Of a DNA stretch of 21,324 nucleotides, positions 1 through 7,729 are shown in pieces. Made by a program: the position numbers and the translations under genes. The first letter of the stretch is position 1, and each line of letters begins with the position of its first letter. The notes under the pieces were generated by a model, which was not told the origin of the DNA, made no database searches, and saw nothing but the letters and a program-made list of their open reading frames with translations. Source of the DNA: CAIOYC01 sp964243985 (GTDB lineage Bacteria > Pseudomonadota > Alphaproteobacteria > Caulobacterales > Caulobacteraceae); the NCBI GenBank assembly GCA_964243985.1, contig CAXTHJ010000048.1, forward strand, positions 1 to 21,324, in the 5' to 3' direction.

Positions 1-137
1 GCTTGACCCTTCTCACCACTCCGGTGGTCTATCTTTACATGGACAAGCTGCGCAAACCCAAGCCGCGCTCCGCGCTCGGCCGGCGTCTGCGCGGCCGTCC
101 CCAGCCCGGCTTCACCCCCGCGCCGCAAGCGACCTGA
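1..137 (+). CDS. RND efflux permease (HAE1/AcrB type), C-terminal fragment
   Basis: The reading frame is open from base 3 to a TGA at 135-137 and gives 44 residues. The segment LTLLTTPVVYLYMDKLR matches the end of the last transmembrane helix of HAE1-type RND pumps (AcrB, MdtB/C), where a TTPV-Y-hydrophobic-D-hydrophobic-L pattern is typical. It is followed by a basic and proline-rich cytoplasmic tail. The gene begins outside the window. It lies 10 bp before an outer-membrane factor gene, the usual order of an efflux operon (periplasmic adaptor, permease, outer-membrane factor). Its substrate cannot be deduced from this fragment. Confidence 0.82.
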   Translation, partial: LTLLTTPVVYLYMDKLRKPKPRSALGRRLRGRPQPGFTPAPQAT

Positions 138-147
138 AGGCCCTCGT

Positions 148-1671
148 ATGTCGACACGATCATTGCTGAAATCCGCCGCCGCCCTCGCGGCCCTGACGGG
201 GACGCTCTGCGCCTGCACCGTTGGGCCGAACTACGTGCGGCCGAGCGCCCCGCTCGCCCCCGCCTTCAAGGAAGCGCCCAGCCCGCAGACCGGCTGGTCC
301 CCCGCCTTGCCCATGGACGGCATCCAAAAGGGCGCCTGGTGGTCGGTGTTCAGCGATCCGACACTCGATGGATTGGAAAAGCGCGTCGCCATCAACAACC
401 AGAACGTCGCCGCCGCCGAAGCCGCCTACCGCGAAGCCCGCTTCCTGACCGCCGCCGACCGCTCCACCTTCTTCCCAACCCTCGGCGTCACAGGCGGAGC
501 CACACGCTCAGGCGGCGGCAACGGCAACAACGGCGCCCTCATCACCACCGGCGGAACGACCACGACCGGTGGAACCACCACGGGAAGCACGACCACCACC
601 GGCGTGACCACCAGCACAGGCGGCAACCGCTCCGCCACCACCTACAACGCCGCCGCCAGCGCCAGCTGGGTGCCGGACCTCTGGGGCAGGGTGCGGCGGC
701 AGGTGGAATCGGACGTCGCCGCCTCCCAAGCCGACGCTGCCGAGCTCGCAAACGTCACCCTCTCGGCGCAAAGCGAACTGGCGGTGGACTATATGACCCT
801 GCGGGTGCTGGACGAGGAGAAGCGCCTCTTCGACCGGACCGTGGCCGACTACACGCGCTCGCTGAAGATCACCCAGAACCAGTATAATGCCGGCGTCGCC
901 GCCCGGGGCGACGTGATCACCGCCCAGACCCAGCTTATTAGCGCCCAGGCGCAGGACGCGGACATCGGCGTCGCCCGCGCGCAGAACGAACACGCCATCG
1001 CGCTCCTGGTCGGCGTCGCGCCGGCAGACCTCACCCTCGATCCGATCCCGCTGAACAAGGTTGTGCCGGTGGCGCCTGCCGGCGTGCCCTCCACCCTGCT
1101 GCAGCGGCGGCCGGACATCGCCCAGGCGGAGCGGAACGTGAAGTCGAGCAACGCCCTGATAGGAGTGCTGGTGGCCGCCTATTTCCCGGACCTCACCCTC
1201 TCCGGCTCCTATGGCTTCAGCGCCTCCAACCTCAGCCACCTGTTCGCCAGTTCCGCCAACGTCTGGTCGTACGGCGCGAACCTCAGCGAGACGGTGCTGG
1301 ACTTCGGCCTACGCCGCGCCAACGTCCGCCGCGCTAAGGCGGCCTACGACCAGGCCGTGGCCCAGTATCGCGAGGCGGTGCTGACCGCCTTTCAAGGCGT
1401 GGAGGACCAGCTTGCGGCGCTCCGCATCTACGAAGGCGAAGCCACCTTGCGCGATCAGGCCCTGGCTTCGGCCCATCAAGCGACGCAGATCGCGCTGAAC
1501 GAATACCGTGCCGGCACCCAGCCCTACACCACCGTGGTCACCGCCCAGGCGACGGAGCTCTCCAGCGCCCAAAGCGTGCTGAGCGTGCTGCAGGCGCGCC
1601 AGATAGCCAGCGTGACCCTGATTGAGGACCTCGGCGGCGGCTGGAGCGCCGCCGACCTGCCGAAGCACTAA
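148..1671 (+). CDS. NodT-family RND efflux outer-membrane lipoprotein
   Basis: This 507-residue protein is the TolC-like outer-membrane duct that completes a tripartite efflux pump with the permease encoded just upstream. It has a lipoprotein signal with lipobox LCAC (lipidated Cys about residue 23) followed by TVGPNY, the usual start of mature NodT/OprM proteins. Two outer-membrane efflux repeats follow. DLWGRVRR (about 177-184) and the second-half QRRPDIAQAE region are characteristic of the family. The ATG at 148 has a GAAGG Shine-Dalgarno at about 136-140 that overlaps the upstream stop codon, which suggests coupled translation. Residues about 120-163 are a Gly/Thr/Ser-rich insert between FFPTLGV and the next strand; by comparison with OprM this is extracellular loop 1. 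The 3' end overlaps the convergent PilZ gene by 4 bp, so there is no separate terminator between them. Confidence 0.93.
   Translation: MSTRSLLKSAAALAALTGTLCACTVGPNYVRPSAPLAPAFKEAPSPQTGWSPALPMDGIQKGAWWSVFSDPTLDGLEKRVAINNQNVAAAEAAYREARFLTAADRSTFFPTLGVTGGATRSGGGNGNNGALITTGGTTTTGGTTTGSTTTTGVTTSTGGNRSATTYNAAASASWVPDLWGRVRRQVESDVAASQADAAELANVTLSAQSELAVDYMTLRVLDEEKRLFDRTVADYTRSLKITQNQYNAGVAARGDVITAQTQLISAQAQDADIGVARAQNEHAIALLVGVAPADLTLDPIPLNKVVPVAPAGVPSTLLQRRPDIAQAERNVKSSNALIGVLVAAYFPDLTLSGSYGFSASNLSHLFASSANVWSYGANLSETVLDFGLRRANVRRAKAAYDQAVAQYREAVLTAFQGVEDQLAALRIYEGEATLRDQALASAHQATQIALNEYRAGTQPYTTVVTAQATELSSAQSVLSVLQARQIASVTLIEDLGGGWSAADLPKH
505..636 (+). repeat. Gly/Thr-rich low-complexity coding repeat in the efflux duct gene
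   Basis: This stretch encodes residues about 120-163 of the NodT-type protein. It consists of imperfect, in-frame tandem units built from ACC/ACG and GGC/GGA codons (TTGGTTT-like peptide units). The sequence looks expandable by slippage. It interrupts an otherwise normal family sequence at the predicted first surface loop. Confidence 0.65.
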
Positions 1672-2027
1672 ATGCCGGACCGCTGGCGACTTTCGAGCCA
1701 AAGGCGCTTCAGGATCATCAGGTGGGGGGTGGAGGCTTCGGCGAGGCCGTGCTGATGCACGAACTCAAGCCCGATCTCCGGATGCCGCTTCCACGCCACT
1801 CGCGCCTCATAGGCGATGCCCGACCGCATCTCCACCAGAAAGACGGTGTCGGGCACGGCCTGACCCTCGGGCACCTTCACGCGAGCGCCAGTTTCGGAAA
1901 CGTCGCGCACGACGCAATCAACGGTGAAGGCGCCGTCGCCATAGACCAGCTTGGCGCCCAGAAATGATCTCAGGCGCACCGAGCGTCGATGTTCGGCGGA
2001 GGCTAGATCGGCGGCGGAGGCGGCCAA
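1668..2027 (-). CDS. PilZ-domain protein, probable c-di-GMP receptor
   Basis: This 119-residue protein is essentially one PilZ domain. It carries both c-di-GMP contact motifs: the RxxxR element (R14-R15-S-V-R18) and DxSxxG (DVSETG, residues 42-47), followed by a GLEF strand at about 86-89. It has no output domain, so it probably acts through a protein partner. The start is TTG (2027-2025). It is chosen because CAGGAG lies 7 bases upstream (2035-2040) and because it leaves a short leader before the RRSVR motif. PilZ proteins are common in Caulobacterales and often affect motility, pili or envelope functions, but nothing here ties this one to a specific neighbour. It converges on, and overlaps by 4 bp, the efflux duct gene. 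Confidence 0.87.
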   Translation of the reverse strand: MAASAADLASAEHRRSVRLRSFLGAKLVYGDGAFTVDCVVRDVSETGARVKVPEGQAVPDTVFLVEMRSGIAYEARVAWKRHPEIGLEFVHQHGLAEASTPHLMILKRLWLESRQRSGI

Positions 2028-2098
2028 GGGCGTGCTCCTGATGAATGGAGGCCGGTGAATGGTGAAGGCAGTCTAGCGCGGCAGCCTTAAGAGGCGGT

Positions 2099-3655
2099 TC
2101 ATTTCAGCCCGGAAATTTGCGCAAGATCGCGGGCGGCGGCGGCGGGGGATCGCTTGTCCTGGTCCCGATCCACCGAAAGGTTGGCGCGGCGCATGGCCTC
2201 CACGGTGATCTTGCCGATCAGAGGCTTCAGGGCGCCGATCAGCCGGCCGTCGCTCGCCCGCTTGGGCGCAATGAGCACCACCGCGTCGTAGGGCGGAATA
2301 GCGCCCTTGGGGTCGGTCAGCACCACTAGATCGTCCGCCGCGATGCGCCCGTCGGAGGAGAAGGCGGAGATCACGTCCGCCTCGCCGCCGGTGATCGCCT
2401 TATACATGAAGGTCGGCTGGAACTGGCGCTCGGCCTTGAAGCGCAGGCCGTAGGCGCTTTGAAGGCCGTGCCATTCGATGCGGGAGAGGAACTCCAAGTC
2501 CGATCCCAGGGTCAGGTCCGGCGCGTGGGGCGTAAGATCGGCGATGGATTTGACGCCGAGCTTTTCGGCCTCGGTCCGCTTCATGGCCAGGGCGTAGGCG
2601 TTCTCGAAGCCCAGTGGCCCGAGCAAGATGACGCCGTACTTGGCTTTCAATTCACGGCCGAGCTCCGCCAGAAGCACGGCGCGCGGCGGCGTGTCCTTGC
2701 GGCCGAGGACGGTGGTCCACAGGGTCCCCGAGTAATCTACGTAGGCGTCGATCTCGTTAGCGGCCAGCGCGCGAAAGGCGATCACAGAGCCGAGATCGTT
2801 CTTCTGGCTCACCCGCGCGCCAGTCTGTTCCAGCCGGTCCGCCATCAGGTCGGAGAGGATATACTGCTCCGAGAAGTTCTTCGCGCCGATCACATAGCCC
2901 GGCGGCTTGGCCGCGGCGACGAGCATGGGAGCGGCGGCCAGGAGAACCCCCACAACAAGGGCGCCGAAACCGATGACGATCCGCCTGCGGTCCCGGCGCG
3001 CCAGACCGGTCTCGATCAGGCCGAGGAGCTGATCGACGACGAAGGCCAGGCCGGCGGAGGCGGCGCAGCCGAACAGCACCAGCACCCAGTTCTCGGTCTG
3101 CAGGCCGGAGAAGATGTAGTCGCCCAGCGACGTCTGCCCCACCGGCGTCGCCAGGGTGGCGGTGCCGATCACCCACACCGCCGCCGTCCGCACCCCCGCC
3201 ATCGCCACCGGTGCGGCCAGTGGAGCCTCCACCCGCCAGAGCCTCTGCCCATCGGTCATGCCGACGCCCCGCGCCGCTTCCGACACCGCCGGATCGACGC
3301 CGGTCAGCCCCGTGACGCCGTTCCGGAGCATCGGCAGCATGGAATAAAGGGTTAGCGCCAGCAGCGAGGGCAGGAAGCCAAGCGCCGGAAAGCCGTGGCC
3401 GAGCACGCTTTTCGCAAGGGCCGAGAGCGCCAGGAGGAGCGGGTAGAAAAGCGCCAATAGGGCTAGCGACGGTATGGTCTGGATCAGCCCGGCGACCGCC
3501 AGCACCGGCCACCGCACCGTGGCGCTGCGGGCCGAGAGCACCGCAAGGGGCGCGCTGAGGATCAACCCCAATCCCAGCGCCGCGCCGCTCAGGACCACAT
3601 GCCAGCCGAGGTAGAGCGGCAGGAGCCTGAAGGCGGCGGCGATCTGCTCGCTCAT
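2099..3655 (-). CDS. Osmoprotectant-type ABC transporter, fused permease and substrate-binding protein
   Basis: The protein has 518 residues. Residues 1 to about 220 form an inner-membrane permease with several hydrophobic helices and the EAA loop (EAARGVGMTDGQRLW, about 126-140) that docks on the ATPase. A further helix at about 226-248 leads into a C-terminal OpuAC/ProX-like binding domain (about 254-518). That domain contains IGAKNFSEQYIL and DAYVDYSGTLW, which are typical of the glycine betaine/choline/carnitine (QAT) family. The fusion places the binding domain tethered on the periplasmic face. The ATG overlaps the upstream ATPase stop as ATGA, so the genes are translationally coupled. 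Substrate identity (betaine, choline or another quaternary amine) is inferred from family only. Confidence 0.9.
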   Translation of the reverse strand: MSEQIAAAFRLLPLYLGWHVVLSGAALGLGLILSAPLAVLSARSATVRWPVLAVAGLIQTIPSLALLALFYPLLLALSALAKSVLGHGFPALGFLPSLLALTLYSMLPMLRNGVTGLTGVDPAVSEAARGVGMTDGQRLWRVEAPLAAPVAMAGVRTAAVWVIGTATLATPVGQTSLGDYIFSGLQTENWVLVLFGCAASAGLAFVVDQLLGLIETGLARRDRRRIVIGFGALVVGVLLAAAPMLVAAAKPPGYVIGAKNFSEQYILSDLMADRLEQTGARVSQKNDLGSVIAFRALAANEIDAYVDYSGTLWTTVLGRKDTPPRAVLLAELGRELKAKYGVILLGPLGFENAYALAMKRTEAEKLGVKSIADLTPHAPDLTLGSDLEFLSRIEWHGLQSAYGLRFKAERQFQPTFMYKAITGGEADVISAFSSDGRIAADDLVVLTDPKGAIPPYDAVVLIAPKRASDGRLIGALKPLIGKITVEAMRRANLSVDRDQDKRSPAAAARDLAQISGLK

Positions 3656-4446
3656 GGGGTTGCGCTCGCCGCGGGGGCGGGCGCCGCGCCGGTCGCCAGC
3701 TCAGACACCCGCGCCGCCTGTCGCCGGGGGGTCTCCACGAGCTCTCGCACGTAAGGATCGCTTTCGCCGGTCAGGATGTCGTGCGGCGCGCCGTCGGCCA
3801 GCATCCGTCCGCCCTTCATCACCGCGATGCGGTCGGCCAGCAGCAAGGCCTCCATCATGTCGTGGGTGATCATCACCGTGGTGAGACCGAGGGCGTCGTG
3901 GATCTTGCGGTATTCGCCGCCGAGCGTATCGCGGGTGACGGCGTCCAGCGCCCCGAACGGTTCGTCCAGCAGCACCACCTGCGGCTTGGCGGCGAGGGCG
4001 CGGGCGAGGCCGATACGCTGGCGCTGGCCGCCGGAGAGGGCGTCGGGTCGGCGGGAGGCGAAGGCGCGGGGCAGGTCCACAAGGTCGAGCAATTCCTCCA
4101 CCCGCGCCGCGATGTCGACCGCCGTCCAGCCCAGGAGCTTGGGCGTCACGCCGATGTTCTCGCCGACGGTCAGGTGAGGGAACAGGCCCACGCCCTGGAA
4201 CACGTAGCCGATCTTGCGTCGGAGCAGGGGCGCGGGACCTTCCGCCACCGGACGACCCTCCAACAGGATCGCCCCGGCGTCGGGTTCCACCAGCCGGTTC
4301 AGCATCTTCAGGAGCGTGGTCTTGCCGGAACCCGAGGCGCCGACGATGACGCGGAACTCGCCCTTGGCGACGGCCAGATCCACATGATCGACGGCGAAGG
4401 TGCGCCCGCCGTCGAAGGACTTGGCGACGCCTCGAAAGTCGATCAC
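3652..4446 (-). CDS. Osmoprotectant-type ABC transporter ATP-binding protein
   Basis: This 264-residue ATPase energises the fused permease/binding protein encoded immediately downstream. Visible motifs are Walker A GASGSGKT (36-43), the Q-loop YVFQ (81-84), the signature LSGGQRQR (137-144), Walker B VVLLDEP (157-163) and the switch His in ITHD (about 195). The open frame runs far upstream of the real gene, but similarity to ABC ATPases begins at VIDFRGVAKSF. The chosen start is therefore the GTG at 4446-4444, which overlaps the MFS stop codon as GTGA. The protein ends with a short Ala/Pro-rich tail and lacks the CBS domains found at the C terminus of some OpuA/ProV ATPases. Confidence 0.92.
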   Translation of the reverse strand: MIDFRGVAKSFDGGRTFAVDHVDLAVAKGEFRVIVGASGSGKTTLLKMLNRLVEPDAGAILLEGRPVAEGPAPLLRRKIGYVFQGVGLFPHLTVGENIGVTPKLLGWTAVDIAARVEELLDLVDLPRAFASRRPDALSGGQRQRIGLARALAAKPQVVLLDEPFGALDAVTRDTLGGEYRKIHDALGLTTVMITHDMMEALLLADRIAVMKGGRMLADGAPHDILTGESDPYVRELVETPRRQAARVSELATGAAPAPAASATP

Positions 4447-5603
4447 CCGCTGCGGGCCGAACGGTGGATGGCGAAGATCATGGCGAACCCTAGCACAAGC
4501 GCCGCGCCGCCCAACACCAGGACGCCGCGCACGTCGGCGTCGCTGACCAGGAAGGCCGCCAGGAGCGGGCCCGCCGCCCCGCCGAGGATCTGGGCGCCGG
4601 CGCTTTGCATCCCGGCCCGGCGCGTGGGATCGGCCTCGATAATCATCGGGGTGAGGAAGGGGTTTAGCAGCATGGTGACGAACCCCGCCAGGGCGGTGAC
4701 CGCGACAAAGATGCCTGCCGCCGGCCGAAAGCCGTAAATGCACCAGGCGAACAGGTAGGAGAGGACGCAGACGGCGAAAACCATGATGTAGCGCGCCTTG
4801 CCGGCGATCAGGGTCGCCAGCGTCCCCCCCGCCACCTGCGCCGCCAGGGAGACGAACAGGGCGAGGCGGGCCACGTTCGCCGAAAGCCCGGCCTGGTGCG
4901 CCAGGGGCTCCAGATACACCGAAACCGCGCCATTGGAGGCGACGATCACCACGGTGGCCAGGAGCGCGAACCAGCCGCGCGGCGGGGGCGCGCCTTGACT
5001 GCCCCCCGCCTGCTCCATCGCCTTGTAGCGGGACGGGGCCATGAGGGCGATCGGCACGCCGAGAAGGCTGGTCAGGCCGAGGGTCATGAAACCCCCGTTG
5101 GCGCCGAACTTCGGCAGCACCCAAACCCAGAACACCGCCGCCAGTATCAGCTGCGACACCGTCTGGCCCGTGAAGAAGATCCCCGACCACCGCTCCGGCG
5201 TGCGGGATCTCACCACCATCCCAACCGTGATCCAGAGCAGGAGGCCCTCCGGCAAGCCCGCCGCCGTCCGCACCAGGAAGACGCCGAGCCCGGACGCGTA
5301 AAGGGTGCCGATGTGCAAGGCGGCCAGGGCGATGGATCCGATGACGCCGATGGTCTTCATCCGCTCGGCCTTCAGGAAGGCGCCGCAGAGGCCAGTGGAG
5401 ATGCCCATGGCCAGAAGCTCGAGCATGGCGGATATGCCGATGCCGGAGGCGTCGAGGCGATGCTCGTCCTGCAAGGCGCCCAGCACCACGGGCAAGACGC
5501 CGATGATGTTGAGGGCGATAACGCCGAGGGCGACCACGGCGAATGCTTCGGAGAAGGTCAGCGGCGGGCCGGGGATTTCTTCCTTGCGCCCCTTGCCGAA
5601 CAT
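4443..5603 (-). CDS. MFS transporter, first gene of the ABC operon
   Basis: This 386-residue, very hydrophobic protein has about 12 predicted membrane helices and no soluble domain. The layout resembles the Major Facilitator Superfamily: two six-helix halves with a basic cytoplasmic loop around SRYKAMEQ near the middle. The ATG at 5603 is preceded by an AAGAAGG Shine-Dalgarno. Its stop overlaps the ATPase start by 4 bp, so it is co-translated with an osmoprotectant-type ABC transporter, an unusual partnership. The substrate is not recognisable. It may transport the same compound or a metabolite of it, or be a sugar/drug-type MFS protein carried along by chance. Confidence 0.8.
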   Translation of the reverse strand: MFGKGRKEEIPGPPLTFSEAFAVVALGVIALNIIGVLPVVLGALQDEHRLDASGIGISAMLELLAMGISTGLCGAFLKAERMKTIGVIGSIALAALHIGTLYASGLGVFLVRTAAGLPEGLLLWITVGMVVRSRTPERWSGIFFTGQTVSQLILAAVFWVWVLPKFGANGGFMTLGLTSLLGVPIALMAPSRYKAMEQAGGSQGAPPPRGWFALLATVVIVASNGAVSVYLEPLAHQAGLSANVARLALFVSLAAQVAGGTLATLIAGKARYIMVFAVCVLSYLFAWCIYGFRPAAGIFVAVTALAGFVTMLLNPFLTPMIIEADPTRRAGMQSAGAQILGGAAGPLLAAFLVSDADVRGVLVLGGAALVLGFAMIFAIHRSARSG

Positions 5604-5736
5604 CGCCGCCCCTTCTTTCCTGTTTCAACGTCTGTGGGAAAGAAGCCTACGCCTCTAGGCGAAAGCGTGTCCGACACCCGACAAAACGTCAAACGCCCAA
5701 ATTGACCGGTTGTGCCCTCGCGTTATTCGGGGCGCC
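5604..5736 (-). promoter_or_regulatory. Upstream region of the MFS-ABC operon with a palindrome
   Basis: This 133-bp gap separates the tadC stop from the MFS start and presumably holds the operon promoter. GTGTCCGACAC at 5667-5677 is a near-perfect inverted repeat (5-bp arms, 1-bp centre). A related GTGTCGGAC occurs at about 5741-5749, inside the end of tadC. A second small palindrome, GCCTCTAGGC, lies at 5651-5660. These are candidate operators. I see no convincing -35/-10 pair, although TTTGACG at about 5686-5692 on the minus strand could be a -35. No intrinsic terminator is visible after tadC. Confidence 0.4.
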
Positions 5737-6744
5737 CTAGTGTCGGACGGAGTGGTCTTCGTTCTGCGGACCTGACTTCTTGAAGGTGTCGGAGATGTGC
5801 ATTCCGGCTGGGCCGAGGATCACCACGAACAACACCGGCAGGAAGAACAGGATCATCGGCACGGTGAGCTTGGCGGGAAGCTGCGCCGCCTTCTTTTCCG
5901 CCGAGGCGATCCGCATCTCGCGGTTTTCCTTGGCCATAACGCGGAGCGCGCTGCCCAGCGGCGTGCCGTAGCGTTCCGCCTGGATCATGGCCGTGGCCAC
6001 CGCCTTGATGCCGGGATGGTTTGTGCGCTTGGCAAAGCCATCATAGGCCTGGCGGCGTTCGGGCAGGTAGGACAGTTCGGCGGTCAGCAGGGTCAGCTCC
6101 TCCGCCAATTCGGCGGAGCTTCCGCCGATTTCGCCAGCTACCTTCTGGATCGCCGCTTCGATGGACATACCGGCCTCGACGCAGATCAGAAGGAGGTCAA
6201 GGGCGTCCGGGAAGGCCTGGACGATGGCTACCTGCCGCTTGGTGGCGCGGTTGGAGAGGTAGAGATTGGGCAGATAGAACCCTGCCGCCGCGCCAAAGAC
6301 GATGGCGCCGAGCTTCATCACCCCCGATAGGTGTCCGACATTGGTGCCGTAGATATAGATCGCCGTCATCAGGCCGAACACGAACGGCAGGCTGAAGCGA
6401 CAGAAGTAGAAGATGGTCAGGGGGCGCGGTCCGCGATAGCCGGCCTGGGCCAGCTTGTCGGCCACTGCGGGGTCTTCCAGAAGTCGCTTCAGCTGAAGCT
6501 GGTCCACCACCTTCTTGATCAGGCCCTCGTCGGTACGGCGCAGGCTCGGCTGAGCGCCGGCGATCTGGGCGCGGGAGCGGCGGCGCAACTCGTCCCGACG
6601 ATTGGCCACCGATTTCATCCGCGCATCGAGCTTGTCGCCCTTGAAGGCCGGCGCGGCGAGGGTGCAGACGGTGGCGAAAGACAGCACGCCCACGATGGCG
6701 GTGATCACGTTGGCCGGCTCGACGATGGTCTCGACCAGGTCCAT
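5737..6744 (-). CDS. tadC: Tad pilus inner-membrane platform protein TadC (CpaH)
   Basis: This 335-residue protein carries a type II secretion F (T2SSF) domain in its C-terminal half. FPDALDLLLICVEAGMSIEAA and the LPERRQAYDGFAKRT region (roughly 180-250) are typical of TadC. Membrane helices lie near the N terminus (about 14-32), around 108-160 and at the C terminus (about 290-312). With TadB it forms the inner-membrane platform on which the motor CpaF acts. It follows tadB with a 3-bp gap and is the last pilus gene in the window. TadD and the TadE/F/G pseudopilin genes do not follow it. Confidence 0.93.
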   Translation of the reverse strand: MDLVETIVEPANVITAIVGVLSFATVCTLAAPAFKGDKLDARMKSVANRRDELRRRSRAQIAGAQPSLRRTDEGLIKKVVDQLQLKRLLEDPAVADKLAQAGYRGPRPLTIFYFCRFSLPFVFGLMTAIYIYGTNVGHLSGVMKLGAIVFGAAAGFYLPNLYLSNRATKRQVAIVQAFPDALDLLLICVEAGMSIEAAIQKVAGEIGGSSAELAEELTLLTAELSYLPERRQAYDGFAKRTNHPGIKAVATAMIQAERYGTPLGSALRVMAKENREMRIASAEKKAAQLPAKLTVPMILFFLPVLFVVILGPAGMHISDTFKKSGPQNEDHSVRH

Positions 6745-6747
6745 GGG

Positions 6748-7725
6748 TCAGAACTTGAAGTTGATCATCTTCCTCATCACGAACACGCCGGTCGCCATCC
6801 AGACGGCTGCGCCAAGCAGCATCAGGTGGCCTCGGGGATCGGTGAAGAGGGGCATGATGTAGGTGGGTGTCGACAGGTAGACGAGCGTCATCACGCCCGG
6901 CGGCAGGGAGCCGATGATGAAGGCGGAGGCTACTGCCTCGCCGGACATGGCTTTGATCTTCTCGGCCATGAGCTTGCGTGCGCGCAGCACGGCGGAGAGG
7001 TTGCCCAGCGCCTCGGCGAGGTTGCCGCCGGTCTTCTGCTGGATGTTCATGACGATGGCGAAAAAGCGTACTTCGGAGGTCGGCATCCGCTCGTACATCT
7101 TGTCCAGCGCCTGGTCGAAGCTGACGCCCATGGCCGAGGATTCCACCAGTTGCCGGAACTCACCGGCGAGGGGCTCGGAGCTTTCCTTGGCGATGACCTT
7201 CAGGCAATCGTTGACCGGCAGGCCCGACTTGATGCCGCGCACGATCACGTCGGTAGCGTTGGGGAACTCCTCAGAGAACTTCTTCATTCGCCGCTTGGTG
7301 AGGAAGCCGAGCACCCAACGCGGGAGCCCTAAACCGACCACGAAAGCGGCCAACAGCGCGATCAGGCCGTTATGAGCGAGCACCAGGGCGATCAGCAGCG
7401 TGACGACGCCGAGCACGCCGCACACGATCCAGAAGGTCTGCACGCTGGTGGAGAGCCCCGCCTGACGCAGGCGCGAGCCGATGGTCAGCTTGACCTTGCG
7501 TTCCTGCTTTTCCGCGGCCTTGAGGGTTTGGGTGATCTGCTTGCGGCGACCGCCGGCCACGTCGGCGGCGGTGCGCGCGCGGGGCTTGTCGTCCTTGCCC
7601 CCGGCGGCGGCCTGCACGCGCTTGGTGCTGGCCCCGCCGGTCTCGCCGCCCACGACCACGAAGCCGAGGCCGGCGATGACCACAAAGCCCATGACGGTCA
7701 CGAGGATGAGGGTGAGCGTGTCCAT
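6748..7725 (-). CDS. tadB: Tad pilus inner-membrane platform protein TadB (CpaG)
   Basis: This 325-residue protein has an N-terminal membrane helix (about 5-27) and a charged linker rich in Lys/Arg/Ala (about 30-80). A T2SSF domain follows, with FPNATDVIVRGIKSGLPV and a downstream FFAIVMNIQQKTGGNLAEAL segment, both characteristic of TadB. C-terminal helices complete the protein. It pairs with TadC as the platform of the Flp pilus machine. It starts 4 bp after the cpaF stop, with a GGGAG Shine-Dalgarno overlapping that stop. Confidence 0.93.
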   Translation of the reverse strand: MDTLTLILVTVMGFVVIAGLGFVVVGGETGGASTKRVQAAAGGKDDKPRARTAADVAGGRRKQITQTLKAAEKQERKVKLTIGSRLRQAGLSTSVQTFWIVCGVLGVVTLLIALVLAHNGLIALLAAFVVGLGLPRWVLGFLTKRRMKKFSEEFPNATDVIVRGIKSGLPVNDCLKVIAKESSEPLAGEFRQLVESSAMGVSFDQALDKMYERMPTSEVRFFAIVMNIQQKTGGNLAEALGNLSAVLRARKLMAEKIKAMSGEAVASAFIIGSLPPGVMTLVYLSTPTYIMPLFTDPRGHLMLLGAAVWMATGVFVMRKMINFKF

Positions 7726-7729
7726 CTCC

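Noticed and set aside
505..636. Frameshift or contamination in the efflux duct gene
   Set aside because: The low-complexity stretch stays in frame and the family sequence resumes correctly on the far side, so it is a genuine in-frame insert.
508..1239. Long minus-strand open frame inside the efflux duct gene
   Set aside because: It has the Gly/His/Arg-rich composition expected of the antisense of a GC-rich gene, with no domain, no ribosome-binding site and full overlap with a well-supported gene.
2028..2098. Terminator after the permease-binding protein gene
   Set aside because: No stable hairpin followed by a T-tract is visible in the 71-bp gap on the minus strand.
4447..5628. Upstream extension of the ABC ATPase reading frame (a 658-residue open frame)
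   Set aside because: The extra N-terminal part is arginine/proline-rich out-of-frame translation of the MFS gene. ABC similarity begins at VIDFRGVAKSF, and a GTG with a GTGA overlap is available at 4446.
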